From: Shewanella baltica
Lineage (GTDB): Bacteria; Pseudomonadota; Gammaproteobacteria; Enterobacterales; Shewanellaceae
Direction: 5' to 3'
DNA: 64,000 bases
Assembly: GCF_900456975.1 (NCBI RefSeq)
Contig: NZ_UGYM01000002.1
Coordinates: 3,348,001 to 3,412,000 of the forward strand
The notes beneath the pieces are model-generated. The model was given only the letters and a program-made list of their open reading frames with translations, had not been told where the DNA came from and searched no databases. Shown here one piece after another: positions 19,399 to 29,347 of the stretch. A program made the position numbers and the translations under genes. Positions within the stretch are counted from its first letter, which is position 1. Each line of letters begins with the position of its first letter.

Positions 19399-20109
19399 AT
19401 GAAAATTGGAATTATTGGCGCAATGGAGCCAGAAGTCGCTCACCTGATCGCCGCTATGACAAATGCGACATCGCAAACTATTGCTGGTATTGAATTTATT
19501 GCTGGCACACTCGCGGGTAAAGACGTTGTCGTGACTCGCTCTGGCATAGGTAAAGTGGCCGCAAGTATTGCGACCACACTGCTCATCGAAAAATATGCTC
19601 CGGATGCCGTGATCAACACAGGTTCTGCCGGTGGTTTTGTCGATACGCTGGCCATTGGCGATATCGTGATTTCTTCTGAAGTGCGTCACCACGATGTGGA
19701 TGTCACCGCCTTTGGTTATGAAATTGGCCAAATGGCACAGCAACCTGCAGCGTTTATCCCAGCCGCTCATTTAGTTGAAGCCGCCAACAAGGCCATTGCT
19801 CAACTAGGCGAAGTCAAAGCGATTGAAGGGTTGATCTGTACTGGTGATAGCTTTATTTGCGATCCTGTTCGCACCCAAGCCATGTTGAAAAACTTCCCAA
19901 CGATGGCCGCCTGTGAAATGGAAGGCGCGGCAATCGCTCAAGTTTGTCATCAGTTTGGTGTGCCATTTGTGGTGATCCGCTCTTTATCAGATAACGCCAA
20001 CAATGACTCGCCAGTGGATTTTGATTCTTATATTGTCAAAGCGGGTTACCACTCGGCGCTGATGGTGATGCTGCTACTAGAGCAACTGAATCCTAGCGCA
20101 GTAAAATAA
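19399..20109 (+). CDS. mtnN: 5'-methylthioadenosine/S-adenosylhomocysteine nucleosidase
   Basis: Cleaves adenine from methylthioadenosine and S-adenosylhomocysteine, feeding methionine salvage and, through S-ribosylhomocysteine, autoinducer-2 synthesis. The N-terminus [12 protein letters not shown] carries E12, and the family residues in CEMEGAA (E173-E175 region) and SLSDNAN (catalytic aspartate near 197) are present. The ATG at 19399 gives 236 residues, near the E. coli length of 232; a longer frame from 19336 would add 21 residues with no family support. Followed closely (23 bases) by a CobD-like gene. Confidence 0.96.
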   Translation: MKIGIIGAMEPEVAHLIAAMTNATSQTIAGIEFIAGTLAGKDVVVTRSGIGKVAASIATTLLIEKYAPDAVINTGSAGGFVDTLAIGDIVISSEVRHHDVDVTAFGYEIGQMAQQPAAFIPAAHLVEAANKAIAQLGEVKAIEGLICTGDSFICDPVRTQAMLKNFPTMAACEMEGAAIAQVCHQFGVPFVVIRSLSDNANNDSPVDFDSYIVKAGYHSALMVMLLLEQLNPSAVK

Positions 20110-20132
20110 TCACTTAAGCGGAAAAGTACCGA

Positions 20133-21122
20133 ATGCACACCTCTTTTTATCAACAACTTGTCGAGATAGATGGCGCTTTGTTTGAAGGCTTTTTGGTACT
20201 TTTTTTTGCTTTGTTATTGGCGCGGTTAGCGCCATTGCCACGTGAAATGCAGCCGCTTATTTGGTTTGGCCATTTAGCTAAGCAACTCGCCTCCAAGGTA
20301 AATCGCCCAGAACGCTCTCCAAGCCAACAAGCCACAGCAGGCTTTTTAGCTATGATGCTGTTACTGTTTCCGTTTTGGGCCATTATCACCTTTTTGCTCG
20401 AGCTGGCCGCCTTTCCATGGTTTTTCGAATTTTTGGTGCTTTATCTATGCTTAACCGATGCAGGGTTTAGCCAAGTCGCCGATGAAATCGCTAAAGCCTT
20501 AAAACGTGGAGATAATGCCAGCGCAAAAAAGCTTTTACAGCCTTGGGTAGTGCGCGATACCGATAGTTTGTCGGAAATCGGCCTAGCCAAAGCCACCATA
20601 GAAAAACTCGTCACAGCGCCTATTTACGGCACAGCATTGACCATTTTCTTTTTCGCTATAGCTGGAGCACCTTTAGTGCTGGCGGTGCGTATGCTCAAAC
20701 AACTCGAATTGAGCTGGCCGCCCATTCAGCCTAAGTATCAACATTTTTGCAGTACTGTGAATGGCGTATCGACCCTCTTACTGGCGATCCCCGCTTGGCT
20801 GTGGAGCCTATCAATTGCCATTCAAGGCGGTCCTAAGGCATTCGCTAAGCTATTTCGTACGCCGAAAAATCATCCCGCGATTCGAGGCTATATACTCAGT
20901 GTGAATCTGGTGGCGAGTATTTTACGCATCGAACTCGGTGGACCTCAAAAGTTTGCTGGCGTGCGTATCAATGTGGACAAACTAGGTTATGGTCCGCAGC
21001 CGACCAGTGATGCCATCGCCCCAGCAATCAAGCTGACCTCACGCGCCTGTGCCATCTGGTTTAGCTTTATCATTATCCTGCCCTTGTTATGGGCAGGTTT
21101 ACGTTGGTTACATAGCCTGTGA
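20133..21122 (+). CDS. CobD/CbiB-related membrane protein
   Basis: A 329-residue membrane protein with about five or six hydrophobic segments. The central region, RDTDSLSEIGLAKATIEKLV followed by an AGAPLVLAVRMLKQLE stretch, resembles the CobD/CbiB family, which attaches aminopropanol phosphate to cobyric acid in the inner membrane; the related AmpE proteins are another possible home. No cobalamin gene is nearby and several family signature residues look changed, so a true cobinamide role is uncertain. It follows mtnN by 23 bases and is probably cotranscribed with it. Confidence 0.6.
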   Translation: MHTSFYQQLVEIDGALFEGFLVLFFALLLARLAPLPREMQPLIWFGHLAKQLASKVNRPERSPSQQATAGFLAMMLLLFPFWAIITFLLELAAFPWFFEFLVLYLCLTDAGFSQVADEIAKALKRGDNASAKKLLQPWVVRDTDSLSEIGLAKATIEKLVTAPIYGTALTIFFFAIAGAPLVLAVRMLKQLELSWPPIQPKYQHFCSTVNGVSTLLLAIPAWLWSLSIAIQGGPKAFAKLFRTPKNHPAIRGYILSVNLVASILRIELGGPQKFAGVRINVDKLGYGPQPTSDAIAPAIKLTSRACAIWFSFIIILPLLWAGLRWLHSL

Positions 21123-21166
21123 TATGATGCCGCATTATCTCAACGTGAAGTTAAAGGCTGACTATC

Positions 21167-21556
21167 TTGCTCGAAAACATGCATGTTTCATTAACAACCC
21201 CTGCGTTGTTATTTCCTGCTATCTCATTGTTACTACTTGCTTATACCAATCGCTTTTTTGCCCTCGCGGCATTAATCCGAAACTTAAGCAGTGGTGAAAA
21301 ACCCGTACATAAAGATCAAATCAAAAACCTGAGCCAGCGCATTACCATTATTCGTCGTATGCAAGAAGCGGGCGTATCGAGCTTTGCCCTGTGCGTACTG
21401 TGCATGATTTTCATCTATGTCGGCTTTAATAAAACTGGCTCAGTGATCTTCGGCGCTAGCCTGCTACTGCTGCTCTATTCACTGATTTTATCTGTGATTG
21501 AAATCCGCATCTCTGTTGACGCATTAAATATCCATATCAAAGAGATGAGTAAATGA
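21167..21556 (+). CDS. DUF2721 family membrane protein
   Basis: A 129-residue protein with three hydrophobic segments (about 9-30, 63-84 and 90-112). The N-terminal stretch [21 protein letters not shown] fits the DUF2721 family, whose function is unknown. The likely start is TTG at 21167, which has AAGG nine bases upstream; an ATG at 21179 is the alternative. Its stop overlaps the next gene in an ATGA, so it is translationally coupled to the TRIC-type protein. Confidence 0.75.
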   Translation: MLENMHVSLTTPALLFPAISLLLLAYTNRFFALAALIRNLSSGEKPVHKDQIKNLSQRITIIRRMQEAGVSSFALCVLCMIFIYVGFNKTGSVIFGASLLLLLYSLILSVIEIRISVDALNIHIKEMSK

Positions 21557-22179
21557 GCCAGTGGATCTACTTTTTTGATTTATGGGGTACCGCTATATTT
21601 GCGCTATCTGGCGCACTCGCCGCAGGGCGTCATAGAATGGACCCCTTTGGCGTCATAGTGCTCGCCTCGGTCACCGCTGTGGGCGGCGGCAGTATTCGGG
21701 ATGCCTTGATAGGCGCAACACCTGTGTTTTGGATCCGCGATCCCAATTACATCATAGTGATTCTCGCAACTGTACTCGCCTGTTTGCTGTTAGTGCGTCG
21801 GCCTCGTAAGGTGCCTGAATATATTTTGCCGGTCGCCGATGCCTTTGGATTAGCCTTATTTACTGTGATTGGTGCCGAAAAAGCCCTCAATATGGGCTTG
21901 AGTGGCATGATTGCCGTGGTAATGGGCTTGATCACAGGCGTGGGAGGAGGCATTATTCGAGACTTACTGTGCAGACAAGTTCCTATGGTGTTACGTACAG
22001 AAGTCTATGCCACAGCTTCAATCATAGGTGGTATCGGCTATACCGTGAGTTTAGCCTACGGTATGGGCGAGAAAACGGCGCTGTTTCTGGCGATGAGCAG
22101 TGCTCTATTTATCCGCTTAAGCGCCATCAAGTGGCATCTGTCGTTACCGGCCTTTGATCTCAAAACCAAGAGGGAATAG
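21553..22179 (+). CDS. TRIC-type (UPF0126, YadS/YicG family) cation channel protein
   Basis: A 208-residue membrane protein made of two internal repeats of three helices plus a last helix. Each repeat carries the glycine-rich signature: [16 protein letters not shown] (about 41-56) and [15 protein letters not shown] (about 127-141). This is the prokaryotic branch of trimeric intracellular cation channels; the E. coli members YadS and YicG are related, one of them linked in the literature to glycine uptake, so channel or carrier is open. The ATG overlaps the stop of the DUF2721 gene by four bases. Confidence 0.82.
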   Translation: MSQWIYFFDLWGTAIFALSGALAAGRHRMDPFGVIVLASVTAVGGGSIRDALIGATPVFWIRDPNYIIVILATVLACLLLVRRPRKVPEYILPVADAFGLALFTVIGAEKALNMGLSGMIAVVMGLITGVGGGIIRDLLCRQVPMVLRTEVYATASIIGGIGYTVSLAYGMGEKTALFLAMSSALFIRLSAIKWHLSLPAFDLKTKRE

Positions 22180-22180
22180 T

Positions 22181-22672
22181 TTGCGAATATTGTGTCTTAT
22201 TTTGTGCCTCATTTTTGTTCCAGCCCTCAATCCTGCAGCGGCGCAAGCCAACTCAGGTGAAATGCCACAAGAACAGCAGTTAGCCGTAAAGTATATGAAT
22301 GCGCTAACCGAACACGACTACAAGACACTCAGAAAATTCTATAACCGTGAAAGCGTCTTCTTCGATAAAACCGCCAACCGTAAATACACTGGCGGCCGCT
22401 TTATCATCGACTTTCTCGAGCGCGCCCACGAGGGCGTGCTCGAGTACGACTTCAACATAGAACATATGTATAACGCCGGCTCTTTAGTGGTGATGATAGG
22501 TAACTATCACTTCAAAGGACCCGGTGAACAATTCGGCAAACCTGGCAAAATCATCGATATCGCCATTCCTGGCGTCACGAGTCTTAAACTCGATATGCTC
22601 AACCATAGGGTGACTGAGCATGTGGATCTTATCGATTACCAGACCATGTCTGACCAATTAGCGATGCAGTAG
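22181..22672 (+). CDS. Exported NTF2/SnoaL-like protein
   Basis: A 163-residue protein with a clear signal peptide (LRILCLILCLIFVPALNPAAAQA). The mature part (EQQLAVKYMNALTEHDYKTLRKFYNRESVFFDK, then a beta-rich tail) has the helix-helix-strand pattern of the NTF2/SnoaL cone fold, a read by eye. Function unknown. The TTG at 22181 was chosen: AAGAGGGA lies six bases upstream, and it begins one base after the upstream stop codon. A longer frame from 22154 would place nine charged residues before the signal peptide inside the upstream gene. Confidence 0.75.
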   Translation: MRILCLILCLIFVPALNPAAAQANSGEMPQEQQLAVKYMNALTEHDYKTLRKFYNRESVFFDKTANRKYTGGRFIIDFLERAHEGVLEYDFNIEHMYNAGSLVVMIGNYHFKGPGEQFGKPGKIIDIAIPGVTSLKLDMLNHRVTEHVDLIDYQTMSDQLAMQ

Positions 22673-22798
22673 TCACAAAATTTAGCTGTCTTTGAAACTT
22701 GATCCCTAAAAACGGGTCGAAACTAACAATGAGTCAATAACACTGAGTGTTTCGCCTTCGATAGGTTGACTGAGTCGTTTCGTTTCAATGAGGTTTGT

Positions 22799-23227
22799 AT
22801 GAAGTTTTTTGGATTGATAGCCCTACTCGCCCTTAATGGCTTAATGCTGGCTCCCAAAGCACAGGCCTTACAGCCCATAATCGTGTCCTACGCCGTTCAG
22901 CCAGTGAGTCATTTTAATCAGCAACTGCGTGTCGCTCAGGCACAACATCAACCCTGGTCGGAAGACCCAAGTCAGATCAGCAGCCAATACGCAGGCAACA
23001 AATTTACCTTAGTGCGAACCCAAACCAATAAAGACAGCATTTTGACCTATCAGGTGAGCGAGCTCTCCAAGCAACATCCACAAATGCTGTTGATTATTTC
23101 CTTGAAGCAGAATGCTAAACAATGGCAGGTGAGTTCGGCGCAACTGGCGTGGAAATGCAGTGGTGGGCAACACTTTGGCACCGACAGATGTAATATCGCC
23201 GAGCACGAGGCCAACACAGCGCCTTAA
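22799..23227 (+). CDS. Hypothetical exported protein
   Basis: A 142-residue protein with a Sec signal peptide (MKFFGLIALLALNGLMLAPKAQA). The rest is a small soluble domain with two cysteines near the C-terminus (WKCSGGQHFGTDRCN), which may form a disulfide in the periplasm. I do not recognise a family. The ATG at 22799 has GAGG five bases upstream; the frame extends 11 residues further up without such a site. It is the last gene before a terminator, 126 bases after the NTF2-like gene. Confidence 0.7.
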   Translation: MKFFGLIALLALNGLMLAPKAQALQPIIVSYAVQPVSHFNQQLRVAQAQHQPWSEDPSQISSQYAGNKFTLVRTQTNKDSILTYQVSELSKQHPQMLLIISLKQNAKQWQVSSAQLAWKCSGGQHFGTDRCNIAEHEANTAP

Positions 23228-23255
23228 TCTGCAGGGGTGAAACAGACTTAAAAAC

Positions 23256-23281
23256 AAAGAGCGCCCTAAGGCGCTCTTTTT
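23256..23281. terminator. Terminator between convergent genes, 22799 gene and tyrS
   Basis: AAAGAGCGCC (23256-23265) pairs with GGCGCTCTTT (23270-23279) around CTAA, followed by T. The A run on the other side lets it work for tyrS on the minus strand as well, though that gene ends 113 bases away. Confidence 0.85.
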
Positions 23282-23321
23282 GTTCGTTTAACGACTTTTT
23301 TATTTAACAGACAATGGCTTA

Positions 23322-23411
23322 AACCACGGCAAGTCAAACTAGAGTCAGGTAAACCACTGGTATCTGAACTAAAGTGACTTAAACTAAAGCTACTTACACT
23401 AAAGTCACTTT
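23322..23411. repeat. Degenerate 15-base tandem repeat running into the tyrS 3' end
   Basis: Six 15-base units can be aligned: AACCACGGCAAGTCA (23322), AACTAGAGTCAGGTA (23337), AACCACTGGTATCTG (23352), AACTAAAGTGACTTA (23367), AACTAAAGCTACTTA (23382) and CACTAAAGTCACTTT (23397). The last three are close copies; the first three are more decayed. The last unit covers the final codons and stop of tyrS, so the array looks like duplication of the gene end into the spacer followed by drift. Confidence 0.6.
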
Positions 23412-24587
23412 GGCAAACTTGCGTTTACCGACTTGGAATACCGCGACAGTACCAGCAGACAAAGTCATACGGCTATCGTCCAGCTTTTCGCCGTCCATCT
23501 TCACCGCGCCTTGCTTGATCATCCGCATGGCTTCTGAAGTCGACGCCACTAAATCAGCATCTTTCAACAGATTTGCAATCGCCAGACCTTCACCCGCCAC
23601 TAACTCGATTTCTTCGATATCGTCAGGGATCATGCCCTTAGCGCGATCGACAAAGGCTTGGTGTGCGCTTTGTGCAGACGCTTCATCGTGGAAACGTGTG
23701 ATAATTTCTTTCGCCAAGGCAATTTTAATGTCACGTGGGTTAGACCCATTTGCCACATCTTGCTTAAACTGCTCAATTTCAGCCAGTGGACGGAATGACA
23801 ACAGCTCAAAGTAGCGCCACATTAAGTCGTCCGAAATAGACATCAGCTTGCCAAACATTTCGTTGGCAGGTTCGCTCACGCCAATATAGTTGTGCGCCGA
23901 CTTAGACATTTTCTTCACGCCGTCTAAACCTTCGAGCAGCGGCATCATGATCACAGCTTGTGGCTTTTGGCCTTCCGCTTTTTGCAGTTCACGGCCCATT
24001 AACAGGTTGAACTTTTGATCTGTACCACCCAGCTCAACATCGGCCTGCAGCGCAACTGAGTCATAACCTTGCAGTAAAGGATACATAAACTCATGGATAG
24101 CAATAGATTGGCCCGAGGCATAACGCTTCTTAAAGTCATCGCGCTCCATCATACGAGCCACAGTTTGCTTAGAAGCAAGGCGGATCATTCCCGCTGCGCC
24201 CAATGGCTCTAGCCAACTTGAGTTAAATTCGATACGGGTTTTAATCGGATCAAGTATCTTATAAACCTGTTCTTTATAGGTTTCTGCGTTCGCTAATACT
24301 TGCTCACGGGTTAACGGTGGACGCGTACTATTTTTTCCGCTTGGATCACCCACCATACCGGTAAAGTCGCCGATCAAGAAAATGACTTCATGACCTAACT
24401 CTTGGAATAACCTTAGTTTATTTAAGATTACTGTGTGTCCAAGATGGATGTCCGGAGCGGTAGGATCGGCGCCTAACTTAATACGGAGTGGACGTCCTTC
24501 TTTGAGTTTTTCCAGCAGATCCGCTTCGAGTAAAATCTCATCGGTACCACGTCTAATTTCTGCTAATACTTGGTCTAAATCAGCCAT
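23394..24587 (-). CDS. tyrS: Tyrosyl-tRNA synthetase
   Basis: Class I aminoacyl-tRNA synthetase that charges tRNA-Tyr. The 398 residues contain the HIGH-type motif H48-LGH51 in [12 protein letters not shown], the KMSKS loop ([11 protein letters not shown], about 225-235) and a C-terminal S4 RNA-binding domain (about 335-398). The ATG at 24587 ([11 protein letters not shown]) fits the family; AGGAG lies 11 bases upstream. ATG codons at 24611 and 24617 would add up to ten residues. Divergent from mepM, as in E. coli where tyrS is near anmK. Confidence 0.95.
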   Translation of the reverse strand: MADLDQVLAEIRRGTDEILLEADLLEKLKEGRPLRIKLGADPTAPDIHLGHTVILNKLRLFQELGHEVIFLIGDFTGMVGDPSGKNSTRPPLTREQVLANAETYKEQVYKILDPIKTRIEFNSSWLEPLGAAGMIRLASKQTVARMMERDDFKKRYASGQSIAIHEFMYPLLQGYDSVALQADVELGGTDQKFNLLMGRELQKAEGQKPQAVIMMPLLEGLDGVKKMSKSAHNYIGVSEPANEMFGKLMSISDDLMWRYFELLSFRPLAEIEQFKQDVANGSNPRDIKIALAKEIITRFHDEASAQSAHQAFVDRAKGMIPDDIEEIELVAGEGLAIANLLKDADLVASTSEAMRMIKQGAVKMDGEKLDDSRMTLSAGTVAVFQVGKRKFAKVTLV

Positions 24588-24713
24588 CTCGGCAGGGACT
24601 CCTAAGGCCATGATCATAAAATGAAGAGACTTATGTTACTTGTTAGCCACCACAATTGAAAGTGTGTACACTAACGGGATTATTTAAGTCTCTGGTTATT
24701 GGTATCGGCGTCA

Positions 24714-26120
24714 ATGGGAAAGGTTATAACATTATTTAAATTGTTGCCTAAAAAGCATCAAATTCTCCTCAGCATTCTTTCAGTTATCACTATGATAACC
24801 ATGCTACTACCTTCTGAAGAAGCGCAAGCTTCAAGACAAACCACCAGCATAGATGACCAAGCTCAAATCAACACCCGTTATGATGTGCCTTTAGCCTTTC
24901 GCTCACCTGAACGTCCTGAGTTATTAGAGGGCCAAACAGACAATGCGGCCACCAATGCTGCGCCATTATCGTCAACCGACGCGCTTGCCGCGGGTGATGC
25001 CAATAATCGAGTTACAGAATCCTTAGAGAGTGCCCATCACAGGGACGTCGAACATTTTAACGTCAAGAACGGTGATACCTTAGCCGCGGTATTTGATCGC
25101 GCAGGGTTAACCAGTAAAGACGTGTATGAGATCACCCAACTCCCCTTAGCCAAGCAAAATTTACTTAAGATTATGCCGGGCGAAGAAATCGTGATTTCGA
25201 AAGATATAAATGGTGATTTGACCGAAGTGCGTTATCGCGTGAATGCAATTTCGACGCTCATCATCACCAAGAATCAAAATCAATACCAAGAAAAAATCTC
25301 CGAGAAGGATGTGGAAATCCGCAGCCATTTCACCAGCGCTAAAATTAAGAGCAACTTCTGGAACGCCGCCGTCGATGCAGGCATGAATGCAAACCAGATC
25401 ATGCAGTTATCGACCGTATTCGGCTGGGATATCGACTTTGCCTTAGATTTACGCGAAGGCGACAGCTTTGCCATTATTTATGAGCAAGAATATGCCGATG
25501 GCGAATTTTTGCGTAACGGCAATATCTTAGCCGCAGAATTTGTAAACCAAGATGAGCGCTATACTGCCATTCGCTATACCGACGGTAACTATTATTCCGA
25601 GAATGGCACTAGCATGCGTAAAGCCTTCTTGCGCTCGCCAGTCGATTTTAAATATGTCAGCTCAAACTTCAATCCAAGACGTTTGCACCCAGTAACGGGC
25701 CAAGTCAAAGCCCATCGCGGTGTGGACTACGTCGCCGCCATTGGCACGCCCATTAAAGCGGCGGGTAGCGGACGCGTCATAGAGGCGGGCTACAATCAAT
25801 TCAACGGTAACTATGTGTTTATCAAACACAACGATACCTATACCACCAAATATCTTCACCTCACTAAGCGCAACGTCAGCAAAGGAGCCAGCGTTAAGCA
25901 AGGGCAAATCATAGGTACTTTAGGTAAAACGGGGCGCGTCACGGGTGCACATTTGCATTACGAATTTATCGTTAATGGCGTCCATCGCAACCCAAGAACC
26001 ATAACGCTACCTAAAGCCGAATCGATTGCGAGAAAAGAAAAAAATCAATTCGATGCACTTAGCCAGCAATTGATGACTACACTTTCGCAAAACAAGCAAA
26101 CGCAATTGGCAATGCAATAA
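24714..26120 (+). CDS. mepM: MepM-like M23 peptidoglycan DD-endopeptidase
   Basis: Periplasmic metallo-endopeptidase that cuts peptide cross-links so the cell wall can grow. The protein (468 residues from ATG 24714) has one N-terminal membrane anchor (about 15-40), an OapA/LysM-like region around [19 protein letters not shown] (about 110-190), and the M23 (LytM) domain near the C-terminus. The zinc ligands are H and D in AHRGVDY and the last histidine in GAHLHYEF. Order and spacing match E. coli MepM (YebA). A TTG at 24699 in frame would add five residues. It lies 20 bases before anmK, so wall opening and sugar recycling are likely cotranscribed. Confidence 0.88.
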   Translation: MGKVITLFKLLPKKHQILLSILSVITMITMLLPSEEAQASRQTTSIDDQAQINTRYDVPLAFRSPERPELLEGQTDNAATNAAPLSSTDALAAGDANNRVTESLESAHHRDVEHFNVKNGDTLAAVFDRAGLTSKDVYEITQLPLAKQNLLKIMPGEEIVISKDINGDLTEVRYRVNAISTLIITKNQNQYQEKISEKDVEIRSHFTSAKIKSNFWNAAVDAGMNANQIMQLSTVFGWDIDFALDLREGDSFAIIYEQEYADGEFLRNGNILAAEFVNQDERYTAIRYTDGNYYSENGTSMRKAFLRSPVDFKYVSSNFNPRRLHPVTGQVKAHRGVDYVAAIGTPIKAAGSGRVIEAGYNQFNGNYVFIKHNDTYTTKYLHLTKRNVSKGASVKQGQIIGTLGKTGRVTGAHLHYEFIVNGVHRNPRTITLPKAESIARKEKNQFDALSQQLMTTLSQNKQTQLAMQ

Positions 26121-26140
26121 CGACGGACGGATTCCTCCCA

Positions 26141-27250
26141 ATGAAAAACGCTTATTATATTGGACTTATGTCAGGCACCAGCATGGACGGTGTCGATGCC
26201 GTATTGGTCGACTTTTCTGGCGCGCAGCCACAGCTTATCGCCAGCCATACCGAAGCCATACCGAGCCATTTGCTCAAAGGCCTACAGCGCCTTTGTTCAC
26301 CCAGCACAGATGAAATTAACCGCCTCGGCCGTTTAGATCGTAATGTGGGTGAACTGTTTGCTTTAGCAGTGAATAATCTGCTGACCAAATGCGCCATTGC
26401 CAAAGAAGAGGTTATCGCCATAGGTAGCCACGGCCAAACCGTGCGCCACATGCCAAACCTTGAAGTGGGATTTACCCTGCAAATTGGCGACCCGAATACT
26501 ATTGCGACCGAAACCGGTATTGATGTGATTGCCGATTTTCGCCGTAAAGATATTGCCCTAGGTGGGCAAGGCGCGCCCTTAGTGCCAGCATTCCACCAGC
26601 AAACCTTTGCTGAAGTCGGCAAAAAACGCATCATTTTAAATATTGGCGGCATAGCCAACATTACTTATTTACCGGGCAACAGTGACCAAGTACTGGGTTT
26701 CGACACGGGACCTGGTAATACCTTGATCGATGCTTGGATCCAGCAGGTGAAAAGTGAACCCTTCGATAGAGATGGCGAATGGGCTGCATCCGGCAAAACC
26801 GACCAAGGCCTGTTAACGCAACTGCTTTCACACCCGTATTTCTCCCTTGATTATCCTAAAAGCACCGGCCGTGAGCTGTTTAACCAAGCTTGGTTAGAGC
26901 AGCAATTATCGCCCTTTAATCATTTAGATGAAGAAGATATCCAATCGACATTATTGGATTTAACCTGCCACAGCATAGCCCGCGATATGATTAAATTATC
27001 GAATGAAGGGGAGTTGTACGTCTGTGGTGGCGGCGCGTTCAACGGCCAACTGATGCAGCGTCTTGCCGCACTATTGCCAGGTTATACCTTGAATACCACC
27101 TCAGCACTTGGCGTCGATCCTAAATGGGCTGAAGGCATCGCCTTCGCGTGGCTCGCCATGCGTAACCACTTAGGCTTACCCGCCAACCTCCCAGCTGTCA
27201 CAGGCGCCTCCCGCGAAGCTGTACTCGGCGGAAGATTTAGCGCTAAATGA
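26141..27250 (+). CDS. anmK: Anhydro-N-acetylmuramic acid kinase
   Basis: Phosphorylates and opens 1,6-anhydro-MurNAc released during cell-wall turnover, giving MurNAc-6-phosphate for recycling. The 369 residues begin with the ATP-binding signature [15 protein letters not shown] and contain [21 protein letters not shown] and [14 protein letters not shown], the last with the catalytic aspartate of the family. The C-terminal [10 protein letters not shown] and [14 protein letters not shown] are also typical. It follows mepM by 20 bases with its own GGA site. Confidence 0.96.
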   Translation: MKNAYYIGLMSGTSMDGVDAVLVDFSGAQPQLIASHTEAIPSHLLKGLQRLCSPSTDEINRLGRLDRNVGELFALAVNNLLTKCAIAKEEVIAIGSHGQTVRHMPNLEVGFTLQIGDPNTIATETGIDVIADFRRKDIALGGQGAPLVPAFHQQTFAEVGKKRIILNIGGIANITYLPGNSDQVLGFDTGPGNTLIDAWIQQVKSEPFDRDGEWAASGKTDQGLLTQLLSHPYFSLDYPKSTGRELFNQAWLEQQLSPFNHLDEEDIQSTLLDLTCHSIARDMIKLSNEGELYVCGGGAFNGQLMQRLAALLPGYTLNTTSALGVDPKWAEGIAFAWLAMRNHLGLPANLPAVTGASREAVLGGRFSAK

Positions 27251-27506
27251 GCAAGCTTTTGTCAAAGTAACAAAACAGGCATCGCCTAATAAAATCTGTA
27301 CACCAACATCATCTGCCTATGGGTTTACCTGCCAATGCTAACCTTAAAACTCAATATCGTGGCAGTCTGCTATTCATTAAAAAACAAAGAAATGCAATCA
27401 AGATGTTTGATTTTTGATAAAAAAATGACAACCTTAGTAACGAATAAAAACGTCATAGAACATCAACCGCTATGATGCAAAAACAATTAATCTATAAGGT
27501 CATAAA

Positions 27507-28178
27507 ATGAAATATCTTGTACTACCACTATTTATATTACTGTCTAGTTGTAGTAGCCCAAAAACAATGGTGACTACAGAGCAAGAATATTCAGTAAACA
27601 CACCGCAGCCGGAATATCCTGTTGAAGCAGCCCAAAAAGGCATGGAGGGTTATGTCAAGCTAAGATTTGATATTGATGAACATGGCCAGCCTCAACAGAT
27701 AAGAGTGCTTGAATCGAGTCCAGCCAATATTTTCGAACAATCGGCAGTGACGGCATTAAGCAAATGGCATTTCCCCAAAAAAATAGTCAACAACCTTGCT
27801 GTAATCCAGCAAAATCAAACCATTAAATTTGATTTCGAACTTAGAGACAGTTCTAAATCAAAAATAAGAAAAAATGATCACATCATCAAAGACCTTGTAT
27901 TAGTCGAAGGTATTAAAAAAACGTTTAACTTCGTCACCAACAATAATTTAGAACAAGCGCTATCGACAGCCCGCACTTTAAAGCCAACAACACCTTATGA
28001 ACAAGCTTTCGTCGATCGTATATTAGGATTGATCTATGCGGACAGTGGTGATACGCAAAATGCCATTAACTATTTAACAAAAGCAGTTGAATCTCAATTA
28101 CTAGCGAAAGATAGTCAAACGGATACGATTAAACGTTTAGCTGTTTTGAAATCTAAATCAAGCAACTTAAGTCAATAA
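27507..28178 (+). CDS. Lipoprotein with TonB C-terminal-type domain and TPR-like tail
   Basis: A 223-residue protein with a lipoprotein signal peptide (lipobox LSSC, C15). Residues 30-117 form a TonB_C-type domain: PQPEYPVEAAQKGMEGYVKLRFDIDEHGQPQQIRVLESSP, then FEQSAVTALSKWHFPKK. The C-terminal part (about 140-210) has helix pairs with TPR-like spacing (ALGLIYADSGDTQNAINYLTKAVE). True TonB is anchored in the inner membrane by a helix and has a proline-rich linker; here a lipid anchor carries the domain directly. Codon use is AT-rich compared with neighbours. Function unknown. Confidence 0.75.
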   Translation: MKYLVLPLFILLSSCSSPKTMVTTEQEYSVNTPQPEYPVEAAQKGMEGYVKLRFDIDEHGQPQQIRVLESSPANIFEQSAVTALSKWHFPKKIVNNLAVIQQNQTIKFDFELRDSSKSKIRKNDHIIKDLVLVEGIKKTFNFVTNNNLEQALSTARTLKPTTPYEQAFVDRILGLIYADSGDTQNAINYLTKAVESQLLAKDSQTDTIKRLAVLKSKSSNLSQ

Positions 28179-28215
28179 TAAACTGATCTCTCAAGGAAAA
28201 TGCAGCCATTGCAAC

Positions 28216-28250
28216 ACAACAGCGCCCTCTTGGCGCTGTTGTTCTTTTTC
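28216..28250 (+). terminator. Terminator after the TonB_C lipoprotein gene
   Basis: ACAACAGCGCC (28216-28226) pairs with GGCGCTGTTGT (28232-28242) around CTCTT, followed by TCTTTTTC. It lies 38 bases past the stop codon. Confidence 0.85.
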
Positions 28251-28363
28251 TAATCCCGCTCTAATGTTACCATTTAGCCAACTGGTGAATTTTGCTGTGC
28301 CCTAGGTTTTTACATTAGAGACACAACAGGCTTCGCCCTATTCAAGCAAAAGAGATATTTTTC

Positions 28364-28744
28364 ATGAGCAAGACTGTTAAAACCCTCGCTGAGACAGCAG
28401 CAATGACGCCAGAAGCCCGTTACGATTACCTCGTTGAGCAAGTCAAAGAACATAAAGTTCTTTGGACATTACAAGACCAAGACGGTTGCGTAATGCTGAC
28501 CACTGAAGAAGAAGATTGCATTCCAATGTGGCCAACCGAAGAAGCGGCTGAATCTTGGGCTGTGGATGAGTGGAGCGATTGCCAAACATTAGCGATCCCA
28601 TTCGATGAATTTCACGAAAGATGGGTGCCAGGCATGGAAGATGACGACCTGTTCGTTGCCGTGTTCCCAGTATTAGATGATTTAGGTGTGGTTATCCCAC
28701 CTTATGAGTTAGATCAAAGATTAGCGCCTAAGCAAAGCCATTAA
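28364..28744 (+). CDS. DUF2750 domain protein
   Basis: A 126-residue acidic cytoplasmic protein. The pattern RYDYLVEQVKEHKVLWTL, then MLTTEEEDCIPMWPTEEAAESWA and the run WSDCQTLAIPFDEFHERWVPGM fits the DUF2750 family, found widely in gamma-proteobacteria and without known function. It has no signal peptide or membrane segment. The start is at ATG 28364; 19 bases separate its stop from the next gene, so the two are probably cotranscribed. Confidence 0.8.
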   Translation: MSKTVKTLAETAAMTPEARYDYLVEQVKEHKVLWTLQDQDGCVMLTTEEEDCIPMWPTEEAAESWAVDEWSDCQTLAIPFDEFHERWVPGMEDDDLFVAVFPVLDDLGVVIPPYELDQRLAPKQSH

Positions 28745-28763
28745 TCTCAATCGCTAAGCGAGA

Positions 28764-29219
28764 ATGTCTATGAGCGAGCAAGAATCGGCTATACCGACAC
28801 CTAAGGCTGACGCGGCCGTGAGTTCACGTTTACCCAAACGACTGATTGCCCTGCTGCTAGTGTATGTTGTTGCGTCCGTGAGTGGCTTAGTCGCTAAACA
28901 AGGCGTGTTATTTTGTCTACTGACACTTTTAATGGTGATTGCCATTATTGGTCGACAAAAGGCGGCGCTTATTATGCTGCGTGGCTACACAGTCGTGCAG
29001 CTTGGCTTGATTAGCATGCTGCCAGTGATCATGTACGATCCTGGCAATTTAGTGGTAGGCCCGACGACGGTGCATTTAGGTGAATGGCAGGGCAAACTGC
29101 CTGACTATGTGATTTTTATCGCGTTAATCATCTTGTCATTACTGCAAGTCTGGGTCGCTTTTGATAAAAAGGTAAAGGCGTGGTTTAAACCTAAGCTTAA
29201 CCTGAACATCATGAGTTAA
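28764..29219 (+). CDS. Hypothetical membrane protein
   Basis: A 151-residue protein with four hydrophobic segments (about 27-43, 46-62, 70-90 and 112-132) after a polar N-terminus and a short basic C-terminus (KKVKAWFKPK). I do not recognise a family. Two start codons are possible, ATG at 28764 and at 28770; GAG lies about eight bases before the second. It follows the DUF2750 gene by 19 bases and ends before a terminator. Confidence 0.7.
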   Translation: MSMSEQESAIPTPKADAAVSSRLPKRLIALLLVYVVASVSGLVAKQGVLFCLLTLLMVIAIIGRQKAALIMLRGYTVVQLGLISMLPVIMYDPGNLVVGPTTVHLGEWQGKLPDYVIFIALIILSLLQVWVAFDKKVKAWFKPKLNLNIMS

Positions 29220-29247
29220 GTTCGTAGCATACTGAATTTTGCCCAAC

Positions 29248-29275
29248 AAAAAGCCGTCATTGCGACGGCTTTTTT
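29248..29275. terminator. Terminator between convergent genes (28764 gene and erpA)
   Basis: AAAAAGCCGTC (29248-29258) pairs with GACGGCTTTTT (29264-29274) around ATTGC. A runs on one side and T runs on the other allow action on both strands. Confidence 0.88.
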
Positions 29276-29347
29276 GATCTCACTTCACACCTTAAAAGCG
29301 CTAAGTGAGCAGTCTTTATAGAGAAACTCTTTACACAGAGACAATCT

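Noticed and set aside
23322..23411. CRISPR-like array
   Set aside because: Units follow one another without spacers, are degenerate and only 15 bases long, and no cas gene is present. The same holds for 32296-32380 and 11007-11040.
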